Positions 9,809 through 18,923 are shown, counted from the first letter of the stretch. The stretch is DNA of 64,000 nt from Gemmatimonadota bacterium (GCA_040388625.1 JAZKBK010000006.1:1-64000), one strand, 5' to 3'. Made by a program: numbers and translations. Notes: a model not told the origin generated them from the sequence alone.

Positions 9809-10467
9809 CGGTCAGCCGGCGGCTCGTCTCCGGGCTGATGGTGCTTGGCGCGGTTCCGTTCACTGCCTGCACCACCGTTCCCAGCTCGGGTCCTCAAGCT
9901 TCGGTACCAGTGTCGGGAGTACCGCAGGCCGACACCGCAGGCATCACTCTGCTTCCGCCGGGCTACGGATCGTTGCGGCAGGACGACCTGTCGTTGCACA
10001 TCGACGCCGGAACGGTTCTCGTGCGCGCGCTGCCACTGGACGAGGCGCTGATTCGGTTGCTGACGCCGGACTCCTATCGTGCGCTGCACGATCTCAAGGA
10101 AGGAAGTCGCGCCGAGATCGAAGCGATCGCCCGTCGCTATGGGGGCCGGCCGGTGTCCGTGTGGCTGATATCGTTCTACGGCGTCGAGCCGAATGCGCGA
10201 TTCACTCCTGGCGACCTCATCGTAACGAGCGGCGGCCGCGACTTCCGTCCGTACGACATTCTCGCACTGACAGTCGGCTTCGGCGAGAACCGCCTGAGGC
10301 AGCGCGAAACGCAGAGCGCGTTGTACGTGTACGACGGTGATGTGCAGGTGAACCAGCCCGTGTCCATCGCATATCAGGGTTCAGTCGACAACAGTTGGGA
10401 TCAGACGCTCCAGGTGATAGAGCGCGAGCGCGCGATGGTGCGTGCGCGGTCCGGAAAACCGAATTAG
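9805..10467 (+). CDS. Predicted lipoprotein of unknown function
   Basis: A 220-aa protein not recognised as a member of any family. It starts with a positively charged, hydrophobic leader ending in a lipobox (PFTAC, Cys22), so it should be lipidated and exported. A Pro/Ser/Thr-rich linker follows, then a domain of about 170 residues with the segments LRQDDLSLHIDAGTVLVRALPLDEALIRLLTPDSY and VWLISFYGVEPNARFTPGDL. The TTG start overlaps the engB stop by 4 bp; an in-frame ATG at 9838 is possible but leaves a short leader without its charged end. Its position after engB suggests co-transcription, not a shared function. Confidence 0.8.
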   Translation: MTVSRRLVSGLMVLGAVPFTACTTVPSSGPQASVPVSGVPQADTAGITLLPPGYGSLRQDDLSLHIDAGTVLVRALPLDEALIRLLTPDSYRALHDLKEGSRAEIEAIARRYGGRPVSVWLISFYGVEPNARFTPGDLIVTSGGRDFRPYDILALTVGFGENRLRQRETQSALYVYDGDVQVNQPVSIAYQGSVDNSWDQTLQVIERERAMVRARSGKPN

Positions 10468-10481
10468 CTTACCATCCTACC

Positions 10482-11315
10482 ATGGCGATTCTTCCATTAC
10501 GAAAGCTTGCCGACTCTCCCACTGAACCGCTGAAGCGCGCGTTTCTGGAGGAGATCGAAGATGCACTCGATGCAGCCGTTGATCGCAACGAGCTGTGCAG
10601 AAAGGTGCTTTGCTCGTTGAGCTATCCGGAGTACGCAGACGGATGGGAAACGGCGGTTGAAGACGAGTCGCTTCTATCAGCGACCCGGCTGGCTCTGCTG
10701 GCGCTGGATCCGCGCAACATCACACTCGAGCCGGAATATTACGCCGAGTGTGACGGAGCAGCATTCGCGCTGACCAAACCGCTACTGTGGTTGTGGTATT
10801 CGTTCGATCGCACTCCCCTCGGTGGTCAGAACGTCGATCTCGGTATCAGGTTACGACGGATTCTGGCCCAGCGTATTTTCCGGAAGTGTGGCGAGAACTT
10901 CAAGGCGTTTCAGAACGTCGAAGTGTCGTTCGGCTACAATCTCGAAGTCGGCGACAACGTAGTGGTTCATCGCAATGTGCTGCTGGACGACCGCGGCGGC
11001 ATCGTGCTGGGGGACCGCGTATCGATCAGCGATTTCGCGAACATCTACAGCCACACTCACAGCATCGTCGACCAGCGCGACGTCACCGACGCCGTGACGC
11101 GAATCGATAACGACGTGCGCATCACCTACCATGCGACGGTTCTTGCCGGGGTTCATGTGGGAGAGAACGGGATGGTCGGTGCGGGCGCGATCGCCACGAA
11201 GGACGTTCGGCCGTACCACGTGCACGTCGGAATTCCCGCCAAGAGCATTCGCGTCAAGCCCAATGCTCCGGCCGACGTATTCCACCTGACGACTATCAAG
11301 CCACCAAAGCCATGA
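10482..11315 (+). CDS. Left-handed beta-helix (hexapeptide-repeat) acyltransferase
   Basis: Acetyl/acyltransferase of the maltose/galactoside O-acetyltransferase type, 277 aa, acceptor unknown. The first 130 or so residues are helical and unlike the standard family (LEEIEDALDAAVDRNELC). The C-terminal half has hexapeptide repeats (VEVSFGYNLEVGDNVVVHRNVLLDDRGGIVLGDRVSISDFANIYSH). The catalytic-type His is in HTHSIVDQ. The end is typical: GAIATKDVRPYHVHVGIPAKSIRVK. ATG 10482 is preferred over an in-frame start at 10395 that lies inside the preceding gene. A TAGCTT box sits 11 bases before the ATG. It overlaps the next gene by 4 bp. Confidence 0.88.
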   Translation: MAILPLRKLADSPTEPLKRAFLEEIEDALDAAVDRNELCRKVLCSLSYPEYADGWETAVEDESLLSATRLALLALDPRNITLEPEYYAECDGAAFALTKPLLWLWYSFDRTPLGGQNVDLGIRLRRILAQRIFRKCGENFKAFQNVEVSFGYNLEVGDNVVVHRNVLLDDRGGIVLGDRVSISDFANIYSHTHSIVDQRDVTDAVTRIDNDVRITYHATVLAGVHVGENGMVGAGAIATKDVRPYHVHVGIPAKSIRVKPNAPADVFHLTTIKPPKP

Positions 11316-11860
11316 TGATGGACGCTGACCGGTTCCTGCAAGGTCAGACTCTTGAAGAGTTTGTGACGACAGCGATGAAGTACCAGGAGCTATGGACACT
11401 CGGCGCGAAGCGCGCAACCGTCCCCGCCGACGTCATCGAGCAATTCGATACACTGCGGACGCCCGTGCGTCTCATCGCGCTCAACGAAGACTGGTGTCTC
11501 GATGCGGTTGGAGTCGTGCCGTACGTCTCGAAGCTCGCCGAGGAGCATCCGCTCGTGGAGTTTCGGAGCTTCGGGCGAGACGCCAACCCGGATCTGATGG
11601 ATGCGCATCTCACTGGCGAATCTCGATCCATCCCGGTCGTAATCGCGTATGATGCTGACTGGAACGAGCTGGGCTGGTGGGGTCCGCGCCCTGCCGAGCT
11701 TCAGGAATGGGTCAGGACCGAGGGCGACCTGTTGCCCAAACCAGAGCGGTATCACTACATGCGACAGTGGTACGCGCGCGACCGCGGCGCGACGTCGCTG
11801 CGCGAGATCGCCGACATGGTGATGAACTCGCTGGACGCGCGCACTGCGGCAACGGGATGA
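11312..11860 (+). CDS. Thioredoxin-fold protein lacking CxxC
   Basis: A 182-aa cytosolic protein (no signal) of the small thioredoxin-like family in which the active site normally reads WCGDA or WCxxC. Here the motif is NEDWCLDAVGVVPYVSKLAEEHP, followed by the cis-Pro loop GESRSIPVVIAYDADW. A single Cys therefore remains, giving WC-LD. That makes a classical dithiol mechanism unlikely; monothiol redox or a binding role is more likely. Three successive ATG codons (11312, 11315, 11318) could serve as the start. The first overlaps the acyltransferase stop (ATGA), implying coupled translation. Confidence 0.82.
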   Translation: MMMDADRFLQGQTLEEFVTTAMKYQELWTLGAKRATVPADVIEQFDTLRTPVRLIALNEDWCLDAVGVVPYVSKLAEEHPLVEFRSFGRDANPDLMDAHLTGESRSIPVVIAYDADWNELGWWGPRPAELQEWVRTEGDLLPKPERYHYMRQWYARDRGATSLREIADMVMNSLDARTAATG

Positions 11861-11863
11861 CGT

Positions 11864-11903
11864 GAAAGGACGACGTAGAAAGGCGATGTAGAAGGATGAT
11901 GTA
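11864..11903. repeat. Three short direct repeats (GAAAGGACGACGTA type)
   Basis: Units GAAAGGACGACGTA (11864-11877), GAAAGGCGATGTA (11878-11890) and GAAGGATGATGTA (11891-11903) follow each other directly in the 106-bp gap before the GspE-Nudix gene. They look like a slippage-prone tandem repeat; no function is evident. Confidence 0.6.
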
Positions 11904-11966
11904 CGGCGCGTCCCGCTTGCGCTGTGACCAGTCCGTTCGGCGTAGCTTGTCGGTCGGAGGCTCTCG

Positions 11967-14258
11967 ATGGAACGCGCAGCACAATCGACCGACGAATGGA
12001 TTCTACCAGTATTGCGCGAGCTGCTGACGTCGGCCCAGCTCGCAGCGATCGCAAAGGACACGACGGCGAGCAAATGGTGCGTCGCTGTCTCCAGCGGATT
12101 CACGACTGACGACGCGATTCTGCGCGCCATAGCGCGACGAACTCGGATGCGCGTAGCCGGCGCGCTCACGTCGTCGCCACAAGCCGTTGCGCGTGTTCCG
12201 GAGCGACTTGCGCGGCGATACTCGATTCTGCCGCTGTCGGTCTCTGCAAGTACGATAGACGTGGCCACCGCCAATCCCTACGATCTCCACTGCGAGCAGG
12301 CGATCGCGTTTGCAGCCGGTCGACGAGTACGAATGTCGCTCGCGCTTCCGGCACGGATAACCGAGCGCCTGGAAGAAGTGTATCGGCCCGCATCGGTGGT
12401 CGAGCGGCTGCTGGCGTCGGTTGGGCCTGTCGCCGTGCATCAGGTCGAGCCCGAGACAGATCCAGCAACAGCAACCCAGCTCGCCGACGGTGCGAGGGAG
12501 AGACCGATCATCAAGCTGGTCGATCATATCGTCGCGGAGGGAATTGCGGCGAGAGCGAGCGACATTCATCTCGAGTCCGAGGAAGACGCAATCTCGGTTC
12601 GCTATCGAGTGGATGGCGTGTTGCGAACGGCGATGACTCTTCCGCGCGCAATCGGACTGCCACTCGTGTCGCGCGTCAAGATAATGTCGCGACTCGACAT
12701 TGCCGATCGGCTGCGCCCGCAGGGCGGACGGGCGTTGGTGATGGTGGAGGGTGAGCGAATCGATCTCCGCGTGTCCACGCTTCCGGCGGCGCACGGTGAG
12801 AAAGTGGTGATCCGCATTCTCGATGCGCGTGGCGGCGTTCGCTCGCTCGACGCGCTCGGCTTCGACGACACCGATGCAGCGCGGCTGACGCGGCTGCTCG
12901 AAACGCGTGAAGGATTGATTCTCGTGACGGGCCCGACCGGCTCCGGCAAGACCACCACGCTGTACTCTGCCCTGCACTCACTCGTATCACGCGGATTGAA
13001 CGTCATCACGGTCGAAGATCCGGTCGAATACCGGATTCCGGGGATAGTGCAATCTCAGGTGAACGAGAAGGCCGGTCTGACGTTCGCCGCGGCGCTGCGA
13101 TCGATCCTGCGACAGGACCCAGACGTAATTCTGGTCGGGGAGATCCGCGACGCGGAAACGGCGGCGATAGCAATTCAGGCTGCACTTACGGGACACCTCG
13201 TCTTCGCGACCCTTCACACCATCGACGCCGCGAGCTCCATCACCAGGCTAGGCGACCTCGGCGTCGATCCGGCGAAAACCGGAACGGCGCTCAAGGGAGT
13301 GGTAGCGCAGCGGCTGTTGCGCCGTATGTGTTCCGCCTGCGCGCGCGACAGCGATGAGCCGATTCCACCTTCGCTCTGGGATTGCATCCCGAACGGTGCG
13401 CGGCTCAAGGCGGGCGCCGGCTGCGACGTCTGCGCTGGAACGGGCTTCAGAGGCCGCATGGCGGCAGTCGAGTTGCTGACGATGACTCCGACGCTCACAC
13501 GTCTCATAGTGACGAGCGCTCCAGCGCCCCTCATCACCGCCGCCGCGCGCGCCGATGGAATGCGCTCGCTCTGGACCAGTGGCGTCGCGCGAATAATGAG
13601 TGGCGAGACGACCGCTGCCGAAGTGTCACGGGTGCTGGACGCCGAGACGAACAGGGCCGGTGACGGCGATCAGGCCAGTGCAGAGCAAACAGACGATTGG
13701 CCTTCACGGGACGCCAAATTGCCTGCGATGTCGCCATATTCCGAGCATGGTACACAACCCGGAATGCCCGAGCGGCGCGTGGGGACAGATTCGATGACGC
13801 GAATCGAAGTTGGCGTGGTGGATGTCTACGTGATCGACCCCCAGACCGAGACGTGGAGAGTGCTGGCGCTACGGCGAGGAACCGGAACTCGCTGTCCCGG
13901 CGCCTGGGAGGCAGTCCACGGCCGGATCGAGTCCGAAGAGACCCCGGAGGACGCGGCGGTGCGCGAAGTGCTTGAGGAGACCGGACTCACGATCCGTCGA
14001 CTGTACAACATCACCGTGCACTCTTTCTATCTGCATCAGACGGCGCGCGTGGAAGTTGCGATCGTGTTCTGCGCGTTCGTCGACAGCGGAGCGATCGTTA
14101 CGCTCGGACAGGAACATGTCGAGTACACGTGGCTGAGCATGGAGGACGCAGCGTCGCGATTCCTATGGCCGCGCGCGACGCAGGCGCTGGGTGAGATACG
14201 ACAGTTGTTGGGGAGTGGCGATGCGGGACCGGCTGAGGATGTGCTGAGAGTGTTGTGA
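11967..14258 (+). CDS. GspE/PilB-type secretion ATPase fused to a C-terminal Nudix hydrolase
   Basis: A 763-aa open frame with no internal stop. Residues 1-555 or so are a complete type II secretion/type IV pilus assembly ATPase. It has an N-terminal GspE domain, Walker A GPTGSGKTTTLY (322-333), Asp box and Walker B (DPDVILVGEIRDAETA), a His box (ATLHTIDA) and the zinc-type cysteines C455/C458 and C486/C489. A hydrophilic linker (about 556-609) leads to a Nudix domain with a perfect Nudix box (652-674: G-x5-E-x7-REVLEETGL). ATG 11967 has GGAGG upstream. Internal in-frame ATGs at 13728, 13764 and 13794 exist, and the last is preceded by GGGGA, so a separate Nudix protein may also be made. No other gsp or pil gene is nearby. 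Confidence 0.88.
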   Translation: MERAAQSTDEWILPVLRELLTSAQLAAIAKDTTASKWCVAVSSGFTTDDAILRAIARRTRMRVAGALTSSPQAVARVPERLARRYSILPLSVSASTIDVATANPYDLHCEQAIAFAAGRRVRMSLALPARITERLEEVYRPASVVERLLASVGPVAVHQVEPETDPATATQLADGARERPIIKLVDHIVAEGIAARASDIHLESEEDAISVRYRVDGVLRTAMTLPRAIGLPLVSRVKIMSRLDIADRLRPQGGRALVMVEGERIDLRVSTLPAAHGEKVVIRILDARGGVRSLDALGFDDTDAARLTRLLETREGLILVTGPTGSGKTTTLYSALHSLVSRGLNVITVEDPVEYRIPGIVQSQVNEKAGLTFAAALRSILRQDPDVILVGEIRDAETAAIAIQAALTGHLVFATLHTIDAASSITRLGDLGVDPAKTGTALKGVVAQRLLRRMCSACARDSDEPIPPSLWDCIPNGARLKAGAGCDVCAGTGFRGRMAAVELLTMTPTLTRLIVTSAPAPLITAAARADGMRSLWTSGVARIMSGETTAAEVSRVLDAETNRAGDGDQASAEQTDDWPSRDAKLPAMSPYSEHGTQPGMPERRVGTDSMTRIEVGVVDVYVIDPQTETWRVLALRRGTGTRCPGAWEAVHGRIESEETPEDAAVREVLEETGLTIRRLYNITVHSFYLHQTARVEVAIVFCAFVDSGAIVTLGQEHVEYTWLSMEDAASRFLWPRATQALGEIRQLLGSGDAGPAEDVLRVL

Positions 14259-14293
14259 GGAGAGGAGTGTCACTTTCACTCTGATTGCGAGAC

Positions 14294-16153
14294 ATGAACG
14301 AGGAAAGTCGAACGAATCGTGCCCGTTTGCACGCAGGACGATGCCTGTTGCTCGAGTTCGTCGCACTTGTCGCGTTGTCCGTTATTTGGTGTGGCGTGGC
14401 TTCTTCCCAACAGATCAGCGGAGCCGTACGTGTCAGCGCTCCAGCGGTTGCGTTGGACGAAACGAGCGTCGTGCTTGTCGACTCCTCCGGCGTCGTTGCC
14501 GCTGTTAGTACCACGGGCAGCAAGGGTAACTTTACGCTGCATGCTCCGAGGGCTGGTAGATACCGGATCCGCGCCCGTCGAATCGGTTTTCTTCCCGATT
14601 CCTCGGCTTACATCACGTTGAGCGCCGATCAACCGTCGCCACGCATCACTCTTTCGTTAAGCCCATTCCCTTTCCAGCTCGCGCGTGTGGGCGTTGAGGA
14701 AGCCCGTCGCTGTGTAATCGCGCCACAAGCAGGTGTAACCGTGTTCAGGCTATGGCAGGAAGCTCAGAGCGCCCTCACGGCAACGATGGCTACCTCACAA
14801 GACGTCCACACGGGCTTTGTGTTGCGTCGATTCGAACGGAGGCTGGACCCCCGCACCGGTCTAATCGAGGAGTCGCGTTCGTGGGACTCCCGCACGACCA
14901 CATCGGAGCCATATGCGAGTATCCCCGCGGAGTCTCTGGCGACACACGGGTTCGTCGTTCCGGACGGCAAAATGCTGGTATACTACGCGCCGGACGCCCG
15001 CACCTTGATCTCCGATGCATTTGCAAGGACGCACTGCTTTCACCCGAGGGAAGACGGAGCACACCCCGATCTCATAGGGCTTGCGTTCGAGCCGACGAAG
15101 CAACGCGAGCGGGATCGATCCGTCCGCGACGTATCTGGCACATTGTGGCTCGATCGCATCACGCTGGCTCTCAGAACGCTCGACTTCGAATACCGCGGCA
15201 ACTCCGGAAGTGCGATGGATACCGACGCTACACCAACCGGACATCTCCAATACGCACAATTGCCGACCGGCGCGTGGATTGTAAATAGCTGGCTGATCCA
15301 CATGCCGGTCGTCACTGTCGTGTCCACTATAATGGCCCCGAACGGCCTCTCGTCGGAGACGGGAGCGATTACGCTTGTCCGCACTAACGCGAGACGCGTC
15401 GAAAGTGTCTGGGAAGCTGGTGGTGATGTGGAACACACCCTGGCGGTCGCGTGGCCCCGCGATTCGTCGAACGCGATATCCCCGTATGGCGCCATTCACG
15501 GTAGCGTTGTTGACACGACGTCGTCCGGGGCACGCCAAGGCATCCAGGATGTCCGCGTCACGTTGCGCTCCACGCGCCTCGCTTCGGATTCCACGACACT
15601 CTACTCCGTATTTACCAATGCTGCTGGTAGCTTCGCGATCGAGCATATCACACCGGGTGCGTATTCCATTCGAATGACATCGGCGCGCCTCGACACATTG
15701 GGAATCGACATCGCCGCGCGGCAACTAGATGTGGGGCCAGCGACACTGCAATCTTCGGCGACAATCATCCCAGCGGTTGCGGAGGTGGTGCACAACATGT
15801 GTCAGAACAGCCTGCCGCCCCGCGAAGCGCTGCTTCACGGAATCATCCATAATTCAACTGACGATCCCGTACCCGGTGCGCGCATCGATGCGTCCTGGTT
15901 TGCGATCGCAGATTCGCGCCGAAGCCATTTCGCGGCGACGACGCATACCGTTGCGACATTTTCCGATGCTCGAGGTGCGTACGTGATCTGCGGAATACCG
16001 ACGGATCAAGCGTTGAAGATCGTCGTGACGGACCGCGCCGGAGGAAGTACCACGTCGACAACCCTCACCCAGAAGGCGCGCGTCGGCATGGCAAATTTCT
16101 CGCTGCCTGGTGGTCATGTGCTTCCATCGGAGCAGCCCCTCTCCGGCCGCTAA
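14294..16153 (+). CDS. Secreted protein with carboxypeptidase regulatory-like domains
   Basis: A 619-aa exported protein of unknown role. A signal peptide ends near SSQQ (about residue 35). A CarboxypepD_reg-like beta-sandwich follows (about 36-110, with GKGNFTLHAPRAGRYRIRARRIGF-type features). A long middle region ends in a second regulatory-like repeat (AIHGSVVDTTSSGARQGIQDVRVTL) and a third (LHGIIHNSTDDPVPGARID). These domains usually occur in surface proteins and TonB receptors. ATG 14294 is used instead of an in-frame TTG at 14285. The gene looks visibly less GC-rich than its neighbours and ends 4 bp from a TonB remnant on the other strand, hinting at acquisition or rearrangement. Confidence 0.8.
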   Translation: MNEESRTNRARLHAGRCLLLEFVALVALSVIWCGVASSQQISGAVRVSAPAVALDETSVVLVDSSGVVAAVSTTGSKGNFTLHAPRAGRYRIRARRIGFLPDSSAYITLSADQPSPRITLSLSPFPFQLARVGVEEARRCVIAPQAGVTVFRLWQEAQSALTATMATSQDVHTGFVLRRFERRLDPRTGLIEESRSWDSRTTTSEPYASIPAESLATHGFVVPDGKMLVYYAPDARTLISDAFARTHCFHPREDGAHPDLIGLAFEPTKQRERDRSVRDVSGTLWLDRITLALRTLDFEYRGNSGSAMDTDATPTGHLQYAQLPTGAWIVNSWLIHMPVVTVVSTIMAPNGLSSETGAITLVRTNARRVESVWEAGGDVEHTLAVAWPRDSSNAISPYGAIHGSVVDTTSSGARQGIQDVRVTLRSTRLASDSTTLYSVFTNAAGSFAIEHITPGAYSIRMTSARLDTLGIDIAARQLDVGPATLQSSATIIPAVAEVVHNMCQNSLPPREALLHGIIHNSTDDPVPGARIDASWFAIADSRRSHFAATTHTVATFSDARGAYVICGIPTDQALKIVVTDRAGGSTTSTTLTQKARVGMANFSLPGGHVLPSEQPLSGR

Positions 16154-16157
16154 ATCG

Positions 16158-16277
16158 TCACTCCACGCTGAACGCGAACGGCTGAATTACCAACTGCCTC
16201 ACCGGACATCCACCCGTCCTCGTCGGCTCGTACGCTGCCGTGGAAGGCCGCTCGCGTAACGACTTGGTGAACCCGTT
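16158..16277 (-). pseudogene. Remnant of a TonB C-terminal domain
   Basis: The minus strand encodes about 39 codons ending TGGCPVRQLVIQPFAFSVE and a stop. This matches the closing motif of energy-transducer TonB C-terminal domains (Y-x-P-x(n)-G-x-PV-x-x-x-V-x-QPF-x-F). A stop codon (16278-16280) interrupts the frame upstream, and no export signal or Pro-rich region precedes it. It lies just downstream of the TonB-dependent receptor on the same strand, so a tonB-like gene there was probably truncated. Confidence 0.55.
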
Positions 16278-16347
16278 CTACGTCGCATGGTTCTGAGCCT
16301 GCCGAGCACGGTGAGAGGTCGGGGCGGCGTTCGCGTCCCGCTTACGA

Positions 16348-18420
16348 TTACATCACTCTGTATCGTACCGCGACGTAGCCGGTCCGCGGCTCTCCTGGTG
16401 CAACGATATGACCCGCAACGAGCTCAGGATACGCACGGTCGAACACGTTGCGAGCGCCGATGTCCAAAGTGGTTGCATGGTTGAGACGTACGCTGGCCGT
16501 GGCGTGTAGCAAACCGTATGCTCCCAGAACGACACCTGGCTCGTCGAAGGGCGAGTACGGACCAACCCAATTCCCGCTCACTCGGATGGTCCATGGAGCG
16601 TCTGCACTCGCACTCGGCGAGACGTCAAGTGCGGCCGATCCGACGTACCGCGCTGTATTGTATACTCGAAGCCCATTCAGCACTACAGCGGGTCCGTTTG
16701 GATCGTCTCCTGGAACGACCTGATTCGTGTATCGCGCGTCGTTGAACGTCCAGTCGCCGCTCAGCGTAGCGAACGAATTTACGGGTGCATGTAAGCCGAG
16801 CTCAATGCCTTGGCGCTTGCTTGCACCGCCACTTATAGAGCCAGCAGTAAGTGGATTGAAAGTCTGTTCGTTGCTGACATTCATCCGAAATAGAGCGGCG
16901 GATGCAGTGATGTGATCGACATCGAGCTTTACGCCGCTCTCGTACGCCCATACCGTGATTGGCGCTAACATCGGATCTGCGAGCACACCGTCCGTGGACC
17001 GGAAGCCGCGTGATGCGTTGGCATACAGGGCGACCTCACGCGTGAGACGCACGAGCGCCCCCATTTTGGGCGAGAACACACCGTGCGCGCCCGAGGCCGT
17101 CTCACCGCCAGCGACATCGGGAGTCGAGCGCGTGTCGAGAATATCGTAGCGACCTCCCAAGTCGAGCCGGAGGCGTCCGATCGTAGTGCTTGACGCAACG
17201 AACAACGCGCCAGAGAGTTGTCGCCCGGTAAATAACGCGTTGACAGAATCGCGCGCCCGCGCCGTGGTGAAGTAGTTCTGATAACGAGCATCGTCGAGTC
17301 TACCTTCGGTACCGACGGTGATATCCGTGTTCGCCGTGGTATATGTCACGGCACTCGTAAGACCAAAGCCGGTTCTCGAATCTTCTTCTTCGGTCTGGCT
17401 ACCCGTACCCTCGAACTGCCCGCCCGCGGGTGGAATAGTGAGAAACAACTGCCAGCGGCCCTGCGTGGCGTACGCTGTCGTTCGCCAGATCAGATCGCCG
17501 CCAGTGACGCGTAGACTCACCCGCTCCTGGGCACGCCGCTTGAATCCGCCGTCAGTCGGATTCGACACGATGTCATACTGATGAGCCCGGAACTCGCTCT
17601 CACTCAGGTAGCCTGGTGAGCGCCAGCGCGCCCCATAGAGCTCGATCCCGCCGTCCAGGGTGACGTTCGGTGCGAGACTGCGCACGATGCGCGCGTGCCC
17701 CTGAGTGAGATCGCTGGCGCTGTTGGGGCGGAAACCATCTTCGTGGCGCGCGCGCAAGCCGAACACGCCGCCGCTGGATCCGTGATCGAATCCAGATAGT
17801 ACTGTTGCGTCCGCGAGGCCATTCGAGCCGCCACTCGCAACGAGTTGCGTTCCGGTCATGCGCTCGACGGTGCGAACGTTGACAACTCCAGAGATGGCGA
17901 AGTTGCCGAAGAGTGGGCTCACTGGGCCTTTGATGATGTCGATGTCCTGGATTGCCAGCGGGAAGAGCAGACTCCAATCATTGTAACCCTCTGCGTGGCC
18001 GTTAACGGGCTCGTTGATCGGCACGCCGTCAACCCAGAGCGCGAGATCGGTCGAATGATCCGAGCTGAAACCGCGGAGTGATGCGTCTGACGCGAAACCA
18101 GGTCCCTGGCCTTGCTGATGAACCTCGACGCCTGCGGTTTGGCGCAGCAGCTCCCATGGAGTCGCGGCGGGCGTTAACTCGATGACGCGCTGCGAAACGT
18201 GCGTCGAGGTTGAAGGCGATCCCTGATCGGCTGGTGCAGCCGTGATCGTGACTGCGTGCAGTTGCGCTGCACGCGCGGTGGAGTCCTTCCGCGTTGAATC
18301 AGTCACCTGCGCCTGCACGGCGCTTGTGACCGAACTGATGGCGATACAGAGCGTCGCAGCAGCGATGCCCGCGCGCCCGAACAGAATATTCGGGATCGAA
18401 TGGATGAATCGATGAATCAT
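16348..18420 (-). CDS. TonB-dependent receptor
   Basis: Outer-membrane gated channel for a bound substrate, powered by TonB. From ATG 18420 (about 690 aa) a signal peptide ends near VQAQ. The plug domain follows (ELLRQTAGVEVHQQGQGPGF, SLRGFSSDHSTDLALWVDGVPINEP, IDIIKGPVSPLFGNFAISGVVNV), then a beta-barrel to the C-terminus (YVAVRYRVM). A start at 18465 (GTG) is possible but lies ahead of the signal. The upstream gene on this strand is a Cys/His/Met-rich small exported protein, which suggests a transition-metal substrate, perhaps copper; this is inference. A TonB-like remnant lies downstream. Confidence 0.92.
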   Translation of the reverse strand: MIHRFIHSIPNILFGRAGIAAATLCIAISSVTSAVQAQVTDSTRKDSTARAAQLHAVTITAAPADQGSPSTSTHVSQRVIELTPAATPWELLRQTAGVEVHQQGQGPGFASDASLRGFSSDHSTDLALWVDGVPINEPVNGHAEGYNDWSLLFPLAIQDIDIIKGPVSPLFGNFAISGVVNVRTVERMTGTQLVASGGSNGLADATVLSGFDHGSSGGVFGLRARHEDGFRPNSASDLTQGHARIVRSLAPNVTLDGGIELYGARWRSPGYLSESEFRAHQYDIVSNPTDGGFKRRAQERVSLRVTGGDLIWRTTAYATQGRWQLFLTIPPAGGQFEGTGSQTEEEDSRTGFGLTSAVTYTTANTDITVGTEGRLDDARYQNYFTTARARDSVNALFTGRQLSGALFVASSTTIGRLRLDLGGRYDILDTRSTPDVAGGETASGAHGVFSPKMGALVRLTREVALYANASRGFRSTDGVLADPMLAPITVWAYESGVKLDVDHITASAALFRMNVSNEQTFNPLTAGSISGGASKRQGIELGLHAPVNSFATLSGDWTFNDARYTNQVVPGDDPNGPAVVLNGLRVYNTARYVGSAALDVSPSASADAPWTIRVSGNWVGPYSPFDEPGVVLGAYGLLHATASVRLNHATTLDIGARNVFDRAYPELVAGHIVAPGEPRTGYVAVRYRVM

Positions 18421-18497
18421 TGTGTCGCGATGAAATCCGAGAGCTGGGCACGGCGGGCGCCGCACGAGGCGATCTCGGCGATAGCTGGTGAGAACGA

Positions 18498-18923
18498 CTA
18501 CGCTATCGGATCGGGAGGGCCGTTCGCGAAGGGAAGACGATGAGCTGGCCGCGCCGGTGCAAAAAACGTCGCACGATCCGGCGCGAGGGTCGAAGCATCC
18601 GCGCTGATGACGGATGGAAACGCAGCCGCAAATGCAGGTCCGTCACAGGTGGGCGCTGAAGGACAGCTGCAGGCAGAGCCGCAGCAGTCGGGCGACGAAC
18701 CATCGGGATGGTGCTGGCCGCCCCCGCGCTTGGTCCGATCGTGGCTCGCAGTCGAAGCATGTCCGCAGTCGCTGCCCACATCGGCGGCCATATCGCGCAT
18801 CTGCGGCATTCCGGACATTGCGACCATTGCAGCCGCGTGCATTCCCGTTTGAATCGGGAACACGACCGCGAACACGATGGCGCAGAGCGCCCACCCGAGA
18901 CGAACCGACCATGACCGGTGCAC
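18498..18923 (-). CDS. Small exported Cys/His/Met-rich protein (DUF2946-like)
   Basis: A 141-aa protein with an N-terminal hydrophobic segment (LGWALCAIVFAVVFPIQTG). It then has Met-, His- and Cys-rich stretches (MSGMPQMRDM, CGHASTASHD, GGGQHHPDG, PDCCGSACSCPSAPTC) and a tail HRLPFANGPP. Proteins of this look (DUF2946 and relatives) are often found beside outer-membrane metal receptors, and metal binding is plausible from composition alone. It lies 77 bp upstream of the TonB receptor start on the same strand, so the two are probably one operon. The family assignment is by resemblance and tentative. Confidence 0.7.
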   Translation of the reverse strand: MHRSWSVRLGWALCAIVFAVVFPIQTGMHAAAMVAMSGMPQMRDMAADVGSDCGHASTASHDRTKRGGGQHHPDGSSPDCCGSACSCPSAPTCDGPAFAAAFPSVISADASTLAPDRATFFAPARPAHRLPFANGPPDPIA

